Assembly: GCA_034096865.1 (NCBI GenBank)
Contig: JAWQFJ010001262.1
Span: 60,774-124,773, forward strand
Source of the DNA: Theodoxus fluviatilis
Taxonomy: Eukaryota; Mollusca; Gastropoda; Cycloneritida; Neritidae
DNA length: 64,000 nucleotides
Direction of reading: 5' to 3'
The translations under genes and the position numbers were made by a program. The notes below the pieces were generated by a model. It was not told where the DNA came from. It saw only the letters and a list, made by a program, of their open reading frames with translations, and made no database searches. Position 1 is the stretch's first letter. Each line of letters starts with the position of its first letter. Below are positions 58,601-62,044 of this stretch, piece after piece.

Positions 58601-59084
58601 GTTCTTGTGCATATTTGCTTGTGTTGGTGTTGCCTGTGATGTGCTGTGGAGGCTGAGGTTTGCAGGGAGTGTGTGTGCATGCGAGTGTGCTGTTTCTTTT
58701 CATATGTAATTATCCCATCACATTATTTTTATGTATTCTTCTATTATGATTATTATTGATGATTATTATTTGATTATTTTTATTGCTGCCTCATAAAGTG
58801 TACTTGAATTGCCTGTTGTGGGATAAATAAAGTTGTATTGTATTGTATTGTATTGTACACACACACATACTACATGCACACACACACACACGTGTATGCA
58901 TTCACACACACAAATACACACACACACACACACACACACACCCACACACACACACACACAACCTGGAGAGGAAGGCTGGGAGAGGTCAAGCTTAGGCAGT
59001 CCTGCTCTGTTTCGGAGGAATTCCCCACACTCCTGGATACGGCGACTGTTGGCGATGGGGATGAAGTCATCACAGCTGTAGCAC
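7309..59084 (-). CDS. USP16/USP45-like: USP16/USP45-like ubiquitin carboxyl-terminal hydrolase (15 exons visible, 5' partial)
   Basis: Deubiquitinase of peptidase family C19; vertebrate USP16 removes ubiquitin from histone H2A and USP45 acts in DNA repair. Exons, 5' to 3': 59084-58963, 50471-50347, 49945-49898, 49317-49186, 48787-48651, 40484-40397, 39575-39485, 23317-23229, 22974-22918, 22459-22313, 18116-17903, 17315-16428, 16059-15965, 15421-15335, 7674-7309. All junction phases agree, giving about 895 codons. Seen in order: end of ZnF-UBP (WCYSCDD), Cys box [29 protein letters not shown], zinc pairs CEECKH and [13 protein letters not shown], His box NGHYTAY, WFHVSDC and terminal LLFYERIY. 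Key catalytic residues are present, so it looks functional. The N-terminal exons with most of the zinc finger are missing and should lie beyond 64000. Whether it is orthologous to USP16, USP45 or their ancestor cannot be decided here. Confidence 0.93.
7675..8305. other. unique part of the last USP intron
   Basis: AT-rich intronic sequence between the terminal exon and satellite C; no conserved feature seen. Confidence 0.5.
8306..15322. repeat. 64/69-bp tandem satellite C inside the last USP intron
   Basis: Roughly 107 copies of a unit containing AGGTCAGACACTAGGAAGAG, RGGAAGAGTAAGACAGGGGT and GGAGTGCAGTGCAGGACAGG. The 64-bp form has two GCAGT units and the 69-bp form an extra TGCAG; shorter and GGACA-duplicated forms also occur. 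Variants GATGG, AAGATAGG and GAGCAAG form local runs, suggesting local expansion. On the sense (minus) strand every unit carries a pyrimidine tract ending CTCTCTTCCTAG. Confidence 0.96.
15335..15421 (-). CDS. USP exon: [18 protein letters not shown]
   Basis: Twenty-nine codons, [20 protein letters not shown] then APYCSALCQ, matching KVNKHIKFPEILDLAPFC of USP16. Acceptor GCCCTGCAG, donor CAG|GTCAGT. The 7-kb satellite in the next intron starts only about 13 bases after the donor. Confidence 0.95.
15422..15964. other. USP intron, no feature
   Basis: Unique intronic sequence; apparent ORFs in both strands are short and unsupported. Confidence 0.5.
15965..16059 (-). CDS. USP exon: LTLHLKRF box
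   Basis: Reads (D)[18 protein letters not shown] then [24 protein letters not shown] is a hallmark of C19 enzymes. Acceptor CTCTTGCAG, donor AAT|GTAAGT, phase 0 out. Confidence 0.95.
16428..17315 (-). CDS. USP large exon: variable insert and second CxxC
   Basis: An 888-bp exon. It opens [15 protein letters not shown], holds about 230 residues of Ser/Asn/Glu-rich, probably disordered sequence, then [20 protein letters not shown] and [11 protein letters not shown] with the second zinc pair CPEC. The acceptor is CTTTACTAG. The donor is non-canonical: AAAG|GCAAGT. Only this GC site gives the correct phase (G+AT = Asp) into [13 protein letters not shown] of the next exon. Confidence 0.9.
17552..17877. 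repeat. (CA)n microsatellite
   Basis: Long interrupted CA tract in the intron just downstream (sense strand) of the acidic-insert exon; interruptions such as TAACMRRAGGCAAATACA recur, so it is partly a higher-order repeat. It generates spurious His/Thr and Val/Cys ORFs. Confidence 0.95.
17903..18116 (-). CDS. USP exon: acidic insert
   Basis: Starts [20 protein letters not shown] and continues into a run of Glu residues and a Ser/Asn-rich tail ending REDPS. Acceptor TTTTCCCAG, donor TTCAG|GTAATA, phase 1. A (GT)n tract on the sense strand begins about 20 bases into the intron. Confidence 0.85.
18214..18464. repeat. 36-bp minisatellite
   Basis: About seven copies of GATGGATATACAGAAGGTCA + GACTGACAGACAGACA, with two copies varied to CACAGAGATGGGTG. 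Located in the intron upstream of the acidic-insert exon. Confidence 0.92.
18818..19650 (+). repeat. Interspersed repeat rich in TGACCTTGACCTT, copy 1
   Basis: Starts AACAAGAAGGGCAAAGCCCA and ends GCATGTGAGT after GACGCCCGGACG; a 10-bp inverted pair ACTCACATGC / GCATGTGAGT lies near the ends. It holds about 15 AGGTCA/TGACCT half-sites, usually in directly abutted pairs. A second copy at 46161-47014 is clearly alignable along its full length. No ORF of note; probably a non-autonomous element. Confidence 0.88.
20165..20620. repeat. ~170-bp tandem repeat inside piggyBac element 1
   Basis: About 2.5 copies; each has TGCTATGATCACTATCATGCC-like sequence, AAAAAGGCTTGTAGGATA and AATGAGGAATTCACATGTA, with anchor CATGCA occurring near 20211, 20378 and 20551. 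Confidence 0.8.
20895..21749 (-). pseudogene. piggyBac transposase relic 1
   Basis: From an ATG at 21749: [20 protein letters not shown] and an acidic N-terminus, a frameshift near 21615, more acidic/Ser sequence, then [39 protein letters not shown], the start of the DDE domain. It then jumps at about 21060 to the C-terminal zinc-binding tail ([25 protein letters not shown]). The catalytic DDD core is deleted. Inactive. Confidence 0.82.
22313..22459 (-). CDS. USP exon: basic insert
   Basis: Reads [20 protein letters not shown]... to [16 protein letters not shown], a Lys/Arg-rich stretch like the KKQAKNQRRQ region of USP16, possibly a nuclear signal (inference). Phase 0 both ends; acceptor TTCTGCAG, donor AAG|GTAAGA. 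Confidence 0.85.
22555..22771. repeat. (GA)n and (GACA)n microsatellite
   Basis: A GA run followed by a GACA run and a short GA run, in the USP intron between the basic-insert exon and the LDLSLP exon. Spurious ORFs of alternating residues arise on both strands. Confidence 0.97.
22918..22974 (-). CDS. USP exon: [11 protein letters not shown]
   Basis: A 57-bp exon, [19 protein letters not shown], phase 0 on both sides. The motif FExFLDLSLP follows the first zinc pair throughout this family. Acceptor CATTGCAG, donor AAG|GTGAAG. Confidence 0.94.
23052..23172. repeat. 17-bp minisatellite
   Basis: About seven copies of TATCAAAGTGGAGCTAT, the last two with TTAAAG. It ends about 60 bases from the donor of the CEECKH exon. 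Confidence 0.93.
23229..23317 (-). CDS. USP exon: first CxxC zinc pair
   Basis: Reads [20 protein letters not shown] then TIMCEECKH. The CEEC pair is half of the zinc ribbon in the USP fingers region, and [13 protein letters not shown] matches the family GGELTSTIMCxxC. Acceptor GTTGCAG, donor CAT|GTGAGT. Confidence 0.94.
23400..24090. other. USP intron and left flank of piggyBac element 2
   Basis: No gene seen. A TTAACTCTCTCGAG at about 23790 could be the left end of piggyBac element 2 (TTAA target), but I find no matching right end. Confidence 0.3.
25570..25624. repeat. (GT)n microsatellite
   Basis: Interrupted GT run inside the transposase relic. Confidence 0.95.
26079..27343 (-). repeat. 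3' LTR
   Basis: Left copy, the 3' LTR in element orientation; bounded by the GTGTGCT duplication on the left and the purine tract on the right. Long ORFs inside are identical in both LTRs and have no known family. Confidence 0.93.
27939..28375. repeat. 49/50-bp tandem repeat in the LTR element
   Basis: About nine copies of GGCATCTCACCAAAAATTCA + GTAGGCATCTCACCCACATY + TACTTACTTT. Each unit contains GGCATCTCACC twice, so it is itself a diverged dimer. Confidence 0.93.
28485..28980 (-). pseudogene. gag-like remnant with CCHC zinc knuckle
   Basis: An ATG at 28980 starts [20 protein letters not shown] and soon shifts frame. A long Arg/Glu-rich coiled-coil-like region ([18 protein letters not shown]...) follows, and then a zinc knuckle [14 protein letters not shown] around 28510-28555. 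The knuckle is typical of Gag of Ty3/gypsy-like and BEL-like elements; which one cannot be told without pol. Confidence 0.75.
29195..30459 (-). repeat. 5' LTR
   Basis: Right copy, the 5' LTR in element orientation, nearly identical to the other LTR and followed by the second GTGTGCT. Confidence 0.93.
30575..33080 (-). mobile_element. CR1/L2-type non-LTR retrotransposon, 5' truncated
   Basis: Minus-strand LINE. It starts inside the endonuclease ([28 protein letters not shown] near 32990), passes the linker (32234-32719) and the reverse transcriptase, and ends in an ATT-type tail at about 30575-30597. The RT shows [50 protein letters not shown] and FADDTQLY, the last being the catalytic FADD box. 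Frameshifts near 31816-31854 and 32228 break it. A related copy lies at 60690-61785. Confidence 0.85.
30968..32998 (-). pseudogene. LINE ORF2 relic (endonuclease end, RT, C-terminal domain)
   Basis: Three blocks in different frames: 32998-32750 (endonuclease C-terminus), 32719-32234 (linker), and 32228-30968 (RT plus C-terminal segment with [19 protein letters not shown]). The YGVPQGS and FADD residues are intact, so inactivation is recent. End at about 30968 is the stop after NNRSVADT. Confidence 0.83.
35108..35557 (+). pseudogene. DIRS RNase H domain relic
   Basis: Reads [39 protein letters not shown] and [20 protein letters not shown], the pattern of acidic residues and HIN-x-LEM typical of DIRS RNase H. 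It is open for 149 codons but lacks an intact RT upstream. Confidence 0.8.
36160..37500 (+). pseudogene. DIRS tyrosine recombinase relic with internal duplication
   Basis: The first catalytic Arg box [19 protein letters not shown] occurs at about 36466 and again ([19 protein letters not shown]) at about 36755 because 289 bp (36456-36744) are tandemly repeated. The H-x-x-R box follows as [14 protein letters not shown] near 37350, and after a frameshift the tyrosine region appears as LYLRHMAG near 37470. All catalytic blocks are recognisable but broken. Confidence 0.8.
38043..38636. mobile_element. MITE with TGTGACCC ends, inserted in the DIRS terminal repeat
   Basis: Ends TGTGACCC...AAACCAGTCTTAA and the inverse TTAAGACTGGTTT...GGGTCACA. 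The left flank GGATAAAAA and the right flank AATTACCTTTT together rebuild a sequence found uninterrupted (inverted) in the same DIRS terminus at 37760-37775. No ORF. Confidence 0.65.
38640..39484. other. USP intron, AT-rich
   Basis: No gene. A GTAATGGGTTAA at about 39232-39243 looks like the end of another TTAA element but no partner end was found. Confidence 0.35.
39485..39575 (-). CDS. USP exon: [14 protein letters not shown] segment
   Basis: Thirty codons plus one base ([18 protein letters not shown], then [12 protein letters not shown]). Donor AAAG|GTAGGA leaves G, which with AG of the next exon makes Glu. The acceptor TTGTCAG and the first 24 coding bases are duplicated in a 66-bp tandem array just upstream (up to 39884). 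Confidence 0.9.
39560..39884. repeat. 66-bp array duplicating a USP splice acceptor
   Basis: Five acceptors spaced exactly 66 bp: the genuine one (exon start 39575) and four decoys (39641, 39707, 39773, 39839). Each unit contains sense-strand TTGTTGTCATGCTGTTGTCAG and the first 24 coding bases of the exon. Confidence 0.95.
39893..39977. repeat. (CA)n microsatellite
   Basis: Interrupted CA tract next to the acceptor array. Confidence 0.93.
40397..40484 (-). CDS. USP exon: [13 protein letters not shown] box
   Basis: Reads [20 protein letters not shown] then [13 protein letters not shown]-x-ELL is the conserved QDE-type box of C19 enzymes. Donor AAG|GTGTGT. The acceptor ATTTTTCAG sits within about 10 bases of the terminal repeat of a DIRS-like element, so part of its upstream pyrimidine/branch region is transposon sequence. 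Confidence 0.93.
40488..42450 (-). mobile_element. second DIRS-like element, minus strand, degraded
   Basis: Inverted arms TTGAAGAAATTTAAACTAAT (40494) and its complement near 40855 flank a 0.3-kb terminus, and ACCAGTAGACAAACAGTGAT occurs directly repeated near 40538 and 40871; CAAACAGTGA is shared with the other DIRS copy. On the minus strand around 41900-42116 the frames give [14 protein letters not shown] and [12 protein letters not shown], which resemble DIRS reverse transcriptase blocks LDLKDAYFH and YLDDWL. Many frameshifts. Confidence 0.65.
42597..44240. repeat. 23-bp tandem satellite D
   Basis: About 71 copies of GTAGCAGTGCAACACCCATC + CAT with variants CAGCCATC, CAGTCCTCCAAGTAG and CATTCTTGAAG. 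The minus strand is stop-free and gives ORFs up to 524 codons; artefact. Confidence 0.95.
44241..45204. other. unassigned intron with a palindromic GC module
   Basis: At 44887-44965 lies a compact GC-rich module: GCGCGAAGCGC, GGCGCAAAGCGCC and GGGGGCATGCCCCCCC, followed by GGAAAATTTTTAAAA. It can form several hairpins and looks like part of a mobile element, family unknown. A plus-strand ORF at 44547-44753 is unrecognised. Confidence 0.4.
45205..45990 (-). pseudogene. BED-like zinc-finger protein fragment
   Basis: One minus-strand frame (45845-45504) reads [20 protein letters not shown] and then [15 protein letters not shown], a C-x2-C...H-x5-H finger like the BED/hAT-type fingers found in many invertebrate transposon proteins. 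A second frame (to 45205) gives a Lys/Ser-rich tail ending [16 protein letters not shown] frameshift near 45600 would be needed to join them. Could be a transposon protein or a relic of a host gene. Confidence 0.45.
46161..47014 (+). repeat. Interspersed repeat rich in TGACCTTGACCTT, copy 2
   Basis: Same family and orientation as 18818-19650, with the same start AACAAGAAGGGCAAAGCCCA and end GCATGTGAGT. It sits inside another repeat whose uninterrupted version is present at 47378-47430 (AATTTACAGTGTAATGTGTA then ATAAAATGATTTGCTGC), so the insertion boundaries are defined to within a few bases with a very short target duplication. Confidence 0.9.
47022..47945. repeat. foldback repeat: two direct copies and one inverted copy
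   Basis: Segment 47022-47328 is repeated at 47401-47710 and then reversed at 47711-47943. Junctions carry GTCGACCTGCGTCGACCC palindromes (47290-47354 and 47683-47730). Such arms could form large hairpins; a foldback or TIR element family is likely. Confidence 0.85.
47946..48650. other. intron with GGTCGATAACGGTAG repeats and a minisatellite
   Basis: CGGTCGATAACGGTAG occurs twice with an inverted CCGGTATCGACCGG between (47975-48050). At about 48215-48325 a GGTGGGTGGGATGGACAGGG repeat occurs roughly five times. No gene. Confidence 0.6.
48651..48787 (-). CDS. USP exon: FMQEMNN...LFKLICKK segment
   Basis: Reads [18 protein letters not shown], then [20 protein letters not shown] and LFKLICK, matching the USP16 region around FLTEMQETKKGVVTPKELF. 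Ends in phase 2 with donor AAAAA|GTGAGA; the next exon supplies G to complete Lys. Confidence 0.92.
49186..49317 (-). CDS. USP exon: [12 protein letters not shown] segment
   Basis: Forty-four codons, phase 0 at both ends, beginning [14 protein letters not shown], the helix after the Cys box in USP16. It ends with an acidic stretch [11 protein letters not shown]. Acceptor CTGCACAG, donor CTG|GTCAGT. Confidence 0.92.
49898..49945 (-). CDS. USP microexon: catalytic Cys box
   Basis: A 48-bp, 16-codon exon encoding [16 protein letters not shown]; the Cys is the catalytic nucleophile of the C19 family. Acceptor TTTTGCAG and donor CAG|GTAAGG are strong. Too short to show as an ORF. Phase 0 at both ends, so skipping it would keep frame but remove the active-site cysteine. 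Confidence 0.95.
50347..50471 (-). CDS. USP exon: linker before catalytic domain
   Basis: Acceptor TTTACAG; reading [16 protein letters not shown]... to PPACQKVK, then donor AAG|GTAGAG. It is low-complexity and basic/Ala-rich, as in the USP16 linker, and its last residues VK join GLNNLGN in the next exon, reproducing the family motif VKGLxNLGNTCF. An overlapping alternate-frame ORF in the same strand is a shadow. Confidence 0.85.
50545..52065. repeat. 73-bp tandem satellite E with E-box and GC-box motifs
   Basis: Twenty-one copies of GTCACATCTTCAGGAGAAAG + TCACGTGATATAGGCAGCTA + TGTCATCACACAGATCTACA + CCCCGCCCCCAAT. It lies in the USP intron between the ZnF-UBP exon and the linker exon. The CACGTG core is intact in 14 units and CACATG or CATGTG in 7. 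Confidence 0.96.
52070..53620. other. USP intron with scattered ACGTTCAA motifs
   Basis: AT-rich. CACGTTCAA or its complement recurs (near 52540, 53152, 53340, 53383) without forming an array. No gene recognised. Confidence 0.35.
53621..53857 (+). pseudogene. short basic ORF of transposon-protein type
   Basis: [20 protein letters not shown] continues [27 protein letters not shown], then runs into a GT repeat and stops. The AERxRxxRxRxKxDPExxxxx pattern is common at the start of unclassified invertebrate transposon proteins. Only the first 50 residues look meaningful. Confidence 0.35.
54719..54974. repeat. 180-bp tandem duplication
   Basis: ACAAGTATACATATGCAGCA and the following sequence up to TATTTCACCTAA occur at 54719-54796 and 54899-54974. 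In the first copy CCTAA continues to TAATATATACG; in the second it is interrupted by the Helitron and continues at 56792. Confidence 0.88.
54983..55258 (-). pseudogene. unrecognised ORF in the Helitron
   Basis: [20 protein letters not shown] continues with [20 protein letters not shown] and ends at LPFAY. The segment TAGGTCCTCGCAAGTTTCAG occurs at 55127 and 55246, so the region contains a partial duplication. Family unknown. Confidence 0.3.
55420..55640. repeat. purine-rich (GGGGAGGA)n tract
   Basis: Irregular GGGGAGGAGGG repeats inside the Helitron; a G run of about 15 at 55842-55860 follows. On the minus strand it gives a Pro/Ser-rich ORF. Confidence 0.85.
55805..56069 (-). pseudogene. zinc-finger ORF starting at the U2 junction
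   Basis: Open from directly after U2 nucleotide ~63: [20 protein letters not shown], then [15 protein letters not shown] and a His/Cys-containing stretch before proline-rich sequence. The H-x3-H and C-x2-C pattern resembles N-terminal fingers of R2/NeSL-type retrotransposons, some lineages of which (Keno, Utopia) insert in U2 genes. Assignment is a hypothesis. Confidence 0.4.
56070..56094 (-). pseudogene. U2 snRNA fragment, nt ~39-63
   Basis: Minus strand reads ATCTG then TTCTTATCAGCTTAATATC, identical to the conserved U2 region downstream of the branch-point-recognition sequence. It is preceded (minus strand) by an A-rich stretch and followed by non-U2 sequence. Confidence 0.85.
56096..56603 (-). 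repeat. two ~245-bp units separating the U2 pieces
   Basis: The two units share CCTTTCATGACAAAGGGAAG, GGGGTTCCAGGAGACGTCAT and GGAACCCAAGCAAGCTGCG. Each also bears, on the plus strand, a U2-like hairpin with changed stem and a GNRA loop: CTGCC-GCAA-GGCAG (56574) and CTGCC-GAAA-GGCAG (56329). Confidence 0.8.
56604..56638 (-). pseudogene. U2 snRNA 5' fragment, nt ~3-37
   Basis: Minus strand reads C then GCTTCTCGGCCTTTTGGCTA then AGATCAAAGTGTAG, the near-universal 5' hairpin of U2 up to the first half of the branch-point-recognition element GTAGTA. It is then joined to a 14-bp inverted copy of its own end (AGATCAAAGTGTAG at 56587-56600). Confidence 0.9.
57540..57990. other. USP intron, no feature
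   Basis: AT-rich sequence; no gene or repeat recognised. Confidence 0.4.
57994..58858 (+). mobile_element. 5'-truncated LINE with (ATTGT)n tail
   Basis: A reverse-transcriptase C-terminal segment, [20 protein letters not shown] followed by [15 protein letters not shown], runs 58037-58287. Then comes a 3' region ending AATAAAGTTGTATTGTATTG in a pentanucleotide tail. This segment and tail are typical of Jockey/CR1/L2-type elements. Confidence 0.75.
58857..58960. repeat. (CA)n microsatellite
   Basis: CA tract touching the donor site of the ZnF-UBP exon (58963). Confidence 0.95.
58963..59084 (-). CDS. USP exon: end of ZnF-UBP domain
   Basis: Acceptor TTTCAG precedes a first base that completes a Trp codon (assumed TG from the previous exon), giving WCYSCDD, the last zinc-ligand region of a ZnF-UBP domain, then a helix and a linker ending QPSSP. 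It ends in phase 1 at CCAG|GTTGTG. The donor is weak and runs directly into a (GT)n tract on the sense strand, so exact donor choice rests on phase agreement with the next exon (G+CT = Ala). Confidence 0.85.
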
Positions 59085-59144
59085 CTGAAACACAATTGGT
59101 GTGCACTACAGTCATTTCAGTCATGGGCCACTGGCCTGGAACAA

Positions 59145-59604
59145 TGTCACTACAATGCATTACATCTTGTCACTACAATGCATTACATCTTGACACTACA
59201 ATGCATTACATCTTGTCACTACAATGCATTACATCTTGTCACTACAATGCATTACATCTTGTCACTACAATGCATTACATCTTGTCACTACAATGCATTA
59301 CACCTTGTCACTACAATGCATTACATCTTGTCACTACAATGCATTACATCTTGTCACTACAATGCATTACATCTTGTCACTACAATGCATTACACCTTGT
59401 CACTACAATGCATTACATCTTGTCACTACAATGCATTACATCTTGTCACTACAATGCATTACATCTTGTCACTACAATGCATTACATCTTGTCACTACAA
59501 TGCATTACATCTTGTCACTACAATGCATTACATCTTGTCACTACAATGCATTACATCTTGTCACTACAATGCATTACACCTTGTCACTACAATGCATTAC
59601 ATCT
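59145..59604. repeat. 23-bp tandem satellite F
   Basis: Twenty very uniform copies of CACTACAATGCATTACATCT + TGT, with occasional CACCTT and one GACACT variant. It lies directly upstream of the ZnF-UBP exon on the sense strand. Confidence 0.97.
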
Positions 59605-60364
59605 GGTGGAGGTGAACACTCAATTTTTTAATATATCTTATGCCATCCATACCATGAGGCAGGTTTCACTGTTTACAGCCACAGGCTATGCCGGTGAAGT
59701 TGGTGTGCAATTATTTTTTTCTGTTCATCATGAAATGAAACATTTCAGTCTATGATTAAAATGACTTTAACAAATATATTAAAACATATCATTTGAAGCA
59801 GATTTGTTTACTCCTGTGTTCTTTAACCTTTAGAACGCCAGATATTTTGGGCCTTTCTTCCCCCTACAGCCAGATTAATTTTTCAGCGTACAGGAAAAAC
59901 AACCCTTCTTTAGTTTGAAATTACATGAACATTTCTGTTTTAAACCAAAAATTATGATTTTTGGTGTACTAACAGAAAATTGCATGCTCTTTCTGATGAA
60001 ATCACTAGAATTTGGCTACATAGGAAGGCAAACTCACCCAAAAATATTTAAAATGTGGAAAACAAAAATCAAGCTCACCAAACATAGTTTGCAACTTGCT
60101 CCTATTCCAGAATCTCTACAAATGTTACTCTTTGTGAAGAACAAGAGTGCAGGCAACCTTGAAAGTTATCAGAAAATGCCATCTGACAAAGCAGGGACAC
60201 TGATACAGAGGCGGTCTTCAGTACTTGCAATTGTGCTTCATCTAGTATCTATTTATGTCTGGTCAGAGAAGACGGTGTCCACTGTCAATGGCGAGAATAT
60301 TCTCCCACTCCCCCTTCATTCTTTGACATCTGAGCTTGGTAATGTGGTATCAGTTTTTTTTTTT

Positions 60365-60655
60365 TTTACAATGAGATCGAAGACATAGTCGGTGAAAAAT
60401 AAACTGAAATATTCAGTCTCAGACAGTCCATCGGGAACAAAAGCTGGGCCGGGCTCAACAGTAATCGATGGTAATGGCTGATGGTCATATCCGTTCAGAG
60501 CAATCATCACAATTTCTTCCTCACACGCTGAAACCTTGGATCATGCACTATGATTGACTCTCGGACACTATGCTCCCTCTCCAAAAGTCCAAGAGATCCT
60601 CTTCATCCTCAAACCCAAAAAACTCCTCCTCCGAGTCAGAATCAAAGAAAAATCT
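60365..60655 (-). pseudogene. piggyBac transposase N-terminal fragment
   Basis: FFDSDSEEEFFGFEDEEDLL (acidic N-terminus), a stop, then MIALNGYDHQPLPSITVEPG and SETEYFSLFFTDYVFDLIV, which matches the DDE-domain start xxFFxLFFTDxxxxxIV. The catalytic part is gone. Confidence 0.65.
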
Positions 60656-60689
60656 ACTAATACCTTATAGTCTATGATGCAGGTGCGCC

Positions 60690-61785
60690 CGTTAGTGATG
60701 ACCCAGTATCCTTCAGGGGTACACCCCTCCTTCAGTTCAGCCTGGTTGAGGCTAGTGCGGTTCCTCTCATCCCAGTCAAATCCACTCTCTCCTTTCTACC
60801 AGCGAACACTGTATCTCTGACGTGAAATAGTGGATGACCCGGAACAAGTTCCAACTCAATGACTCAAAAACTGAAGCACTCCTGGTGGGCGGCGGAGGCG
60901 AATAGGATCAGGCCCTCAAACTAACCATTGGTCACAGTGACATCATCTTCTCTCAGTCTGTTAGAAATTTAGGCGTCATGTTTTGACGATGATCTGTCAA
61001 TGAGAGCTCATGTCAACAAAGTCTGTCAGCATATTATGAGTTAAGGAAAATTAGTACCATTCGTCATGATCTTTCTCTGCAGGCCACCAAAACGCTCATC
61101 ACATCACTTGTTCTGTCTCATCTTGACTATGGAAACTCTCTTCTCGCTGACATCCCTGACACTGCTTAAAAACTCCAGAAAGTTTAGAATTGTGTTGCTA
61201 GGCTAGTTTTTCAATGTCCCAAGCTTACCCATGTCTCTCCACTGGTTCCCCATCTCTCAGAAGATAGATTATAAACTTGCTACTTTGTGCTTCAAGGCCA
61301 TCAACAACACCGCACCACACGCTCTTACAGAAATTCTTACAGTCTACACGCCCTCCAGATCTCTACGCTCAGCTCTAGAATACTTAAGGACCCCCGCCGT
61401 AACAAGAAAACTCAAGGACAGCGTGCCTTCTCCTATATTGGACCTGTAACCTGGAACAGTCTCCCTCTCTCAGTCTGTCATTCTGACACTCTGCCCCAGT
61501 TCAAAAGTGCTCTAAAGACCCACCTCTTTCGATCCGCCTTTCCTGCTGAGCTGCTTTGCCTTACTTGACCTGGCCTGCAAGTGCTGTGTATTTTGTATAG
61601 TTTGTTCTATTGGATCTTAGTTTTTTTTTGTTTTTTTTTTAAATGTGTGTAGTGTGTGAGTTTTTGTAGGAATGTGGTGTTGAGCGGTTGTATTAGTGTT
61701 GATTCTTTGGATTGTAAAAGCCATGAGCTTGCCTGTCAAGGGAAGGTATGTGCGTATGAATAAACTATATTACTGATGTAAACAA
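60690..61785 (+). mobile_element. CR1/L2-type LINE remnant, same family as 30575-33080
   Basis: The start (ACCCCTCCTTCAGTTCAGCC near 60723) aligns with the linker of the minus-strand copy, then jumps across the RT core to KWMTRNKFQLNDSKTEALLV-like sequence near 60830. It ends with the shared 3' sequence GAGCTTGCCTGTCAAGGGAA GGTATGTGCGTA. The intact piece LHWFPISQKIDYKLATLCF lies at 61234. Internally deleted and frameshifted. Confidence 0.8.
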
Positions 61786-62044
61786 AACTCGAACTGTGTC
61801 GATCTATCAAACGAAAAAATTAGCAGAAAAATCCAGTGTTCACAAAATCGAAATTGCGCGAGCAGATGCAAAAACTAAGTCTCTTTTGTGTACTCAACTG
61901 TGGAAAGAGCTCTCAAAGTCCCACAACTCTTAGATACCGTCTCTATAAATAGGCCCTATCGTTTGGATGGATAGATCCAACCGCGACTGTTCAGGAAAGA
62001 AAGTGCGTGGTGGATACATCCGCCTGTGGCACTCTGAAGGTTAA

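Larger units (their letters stand above)
59827..62040 (-). mobile_element. piggyBac-like element 3 with nested LINE
   Basis: TTAA at 59823-59826 and 62041-62044; ends CCTTTAGAACGCCA and TGGCACTCTGAAGG are inverted with three mismatches. It contains a minus-strand transposase fragment and a plus-strand LINE remnant. Confidence 0.72.

Noticed and set aside
59915..60388. 157-codon plus-strand ORF
   Set aside because: It is antisense to a piggyBac fragment and has no recognisable domain.
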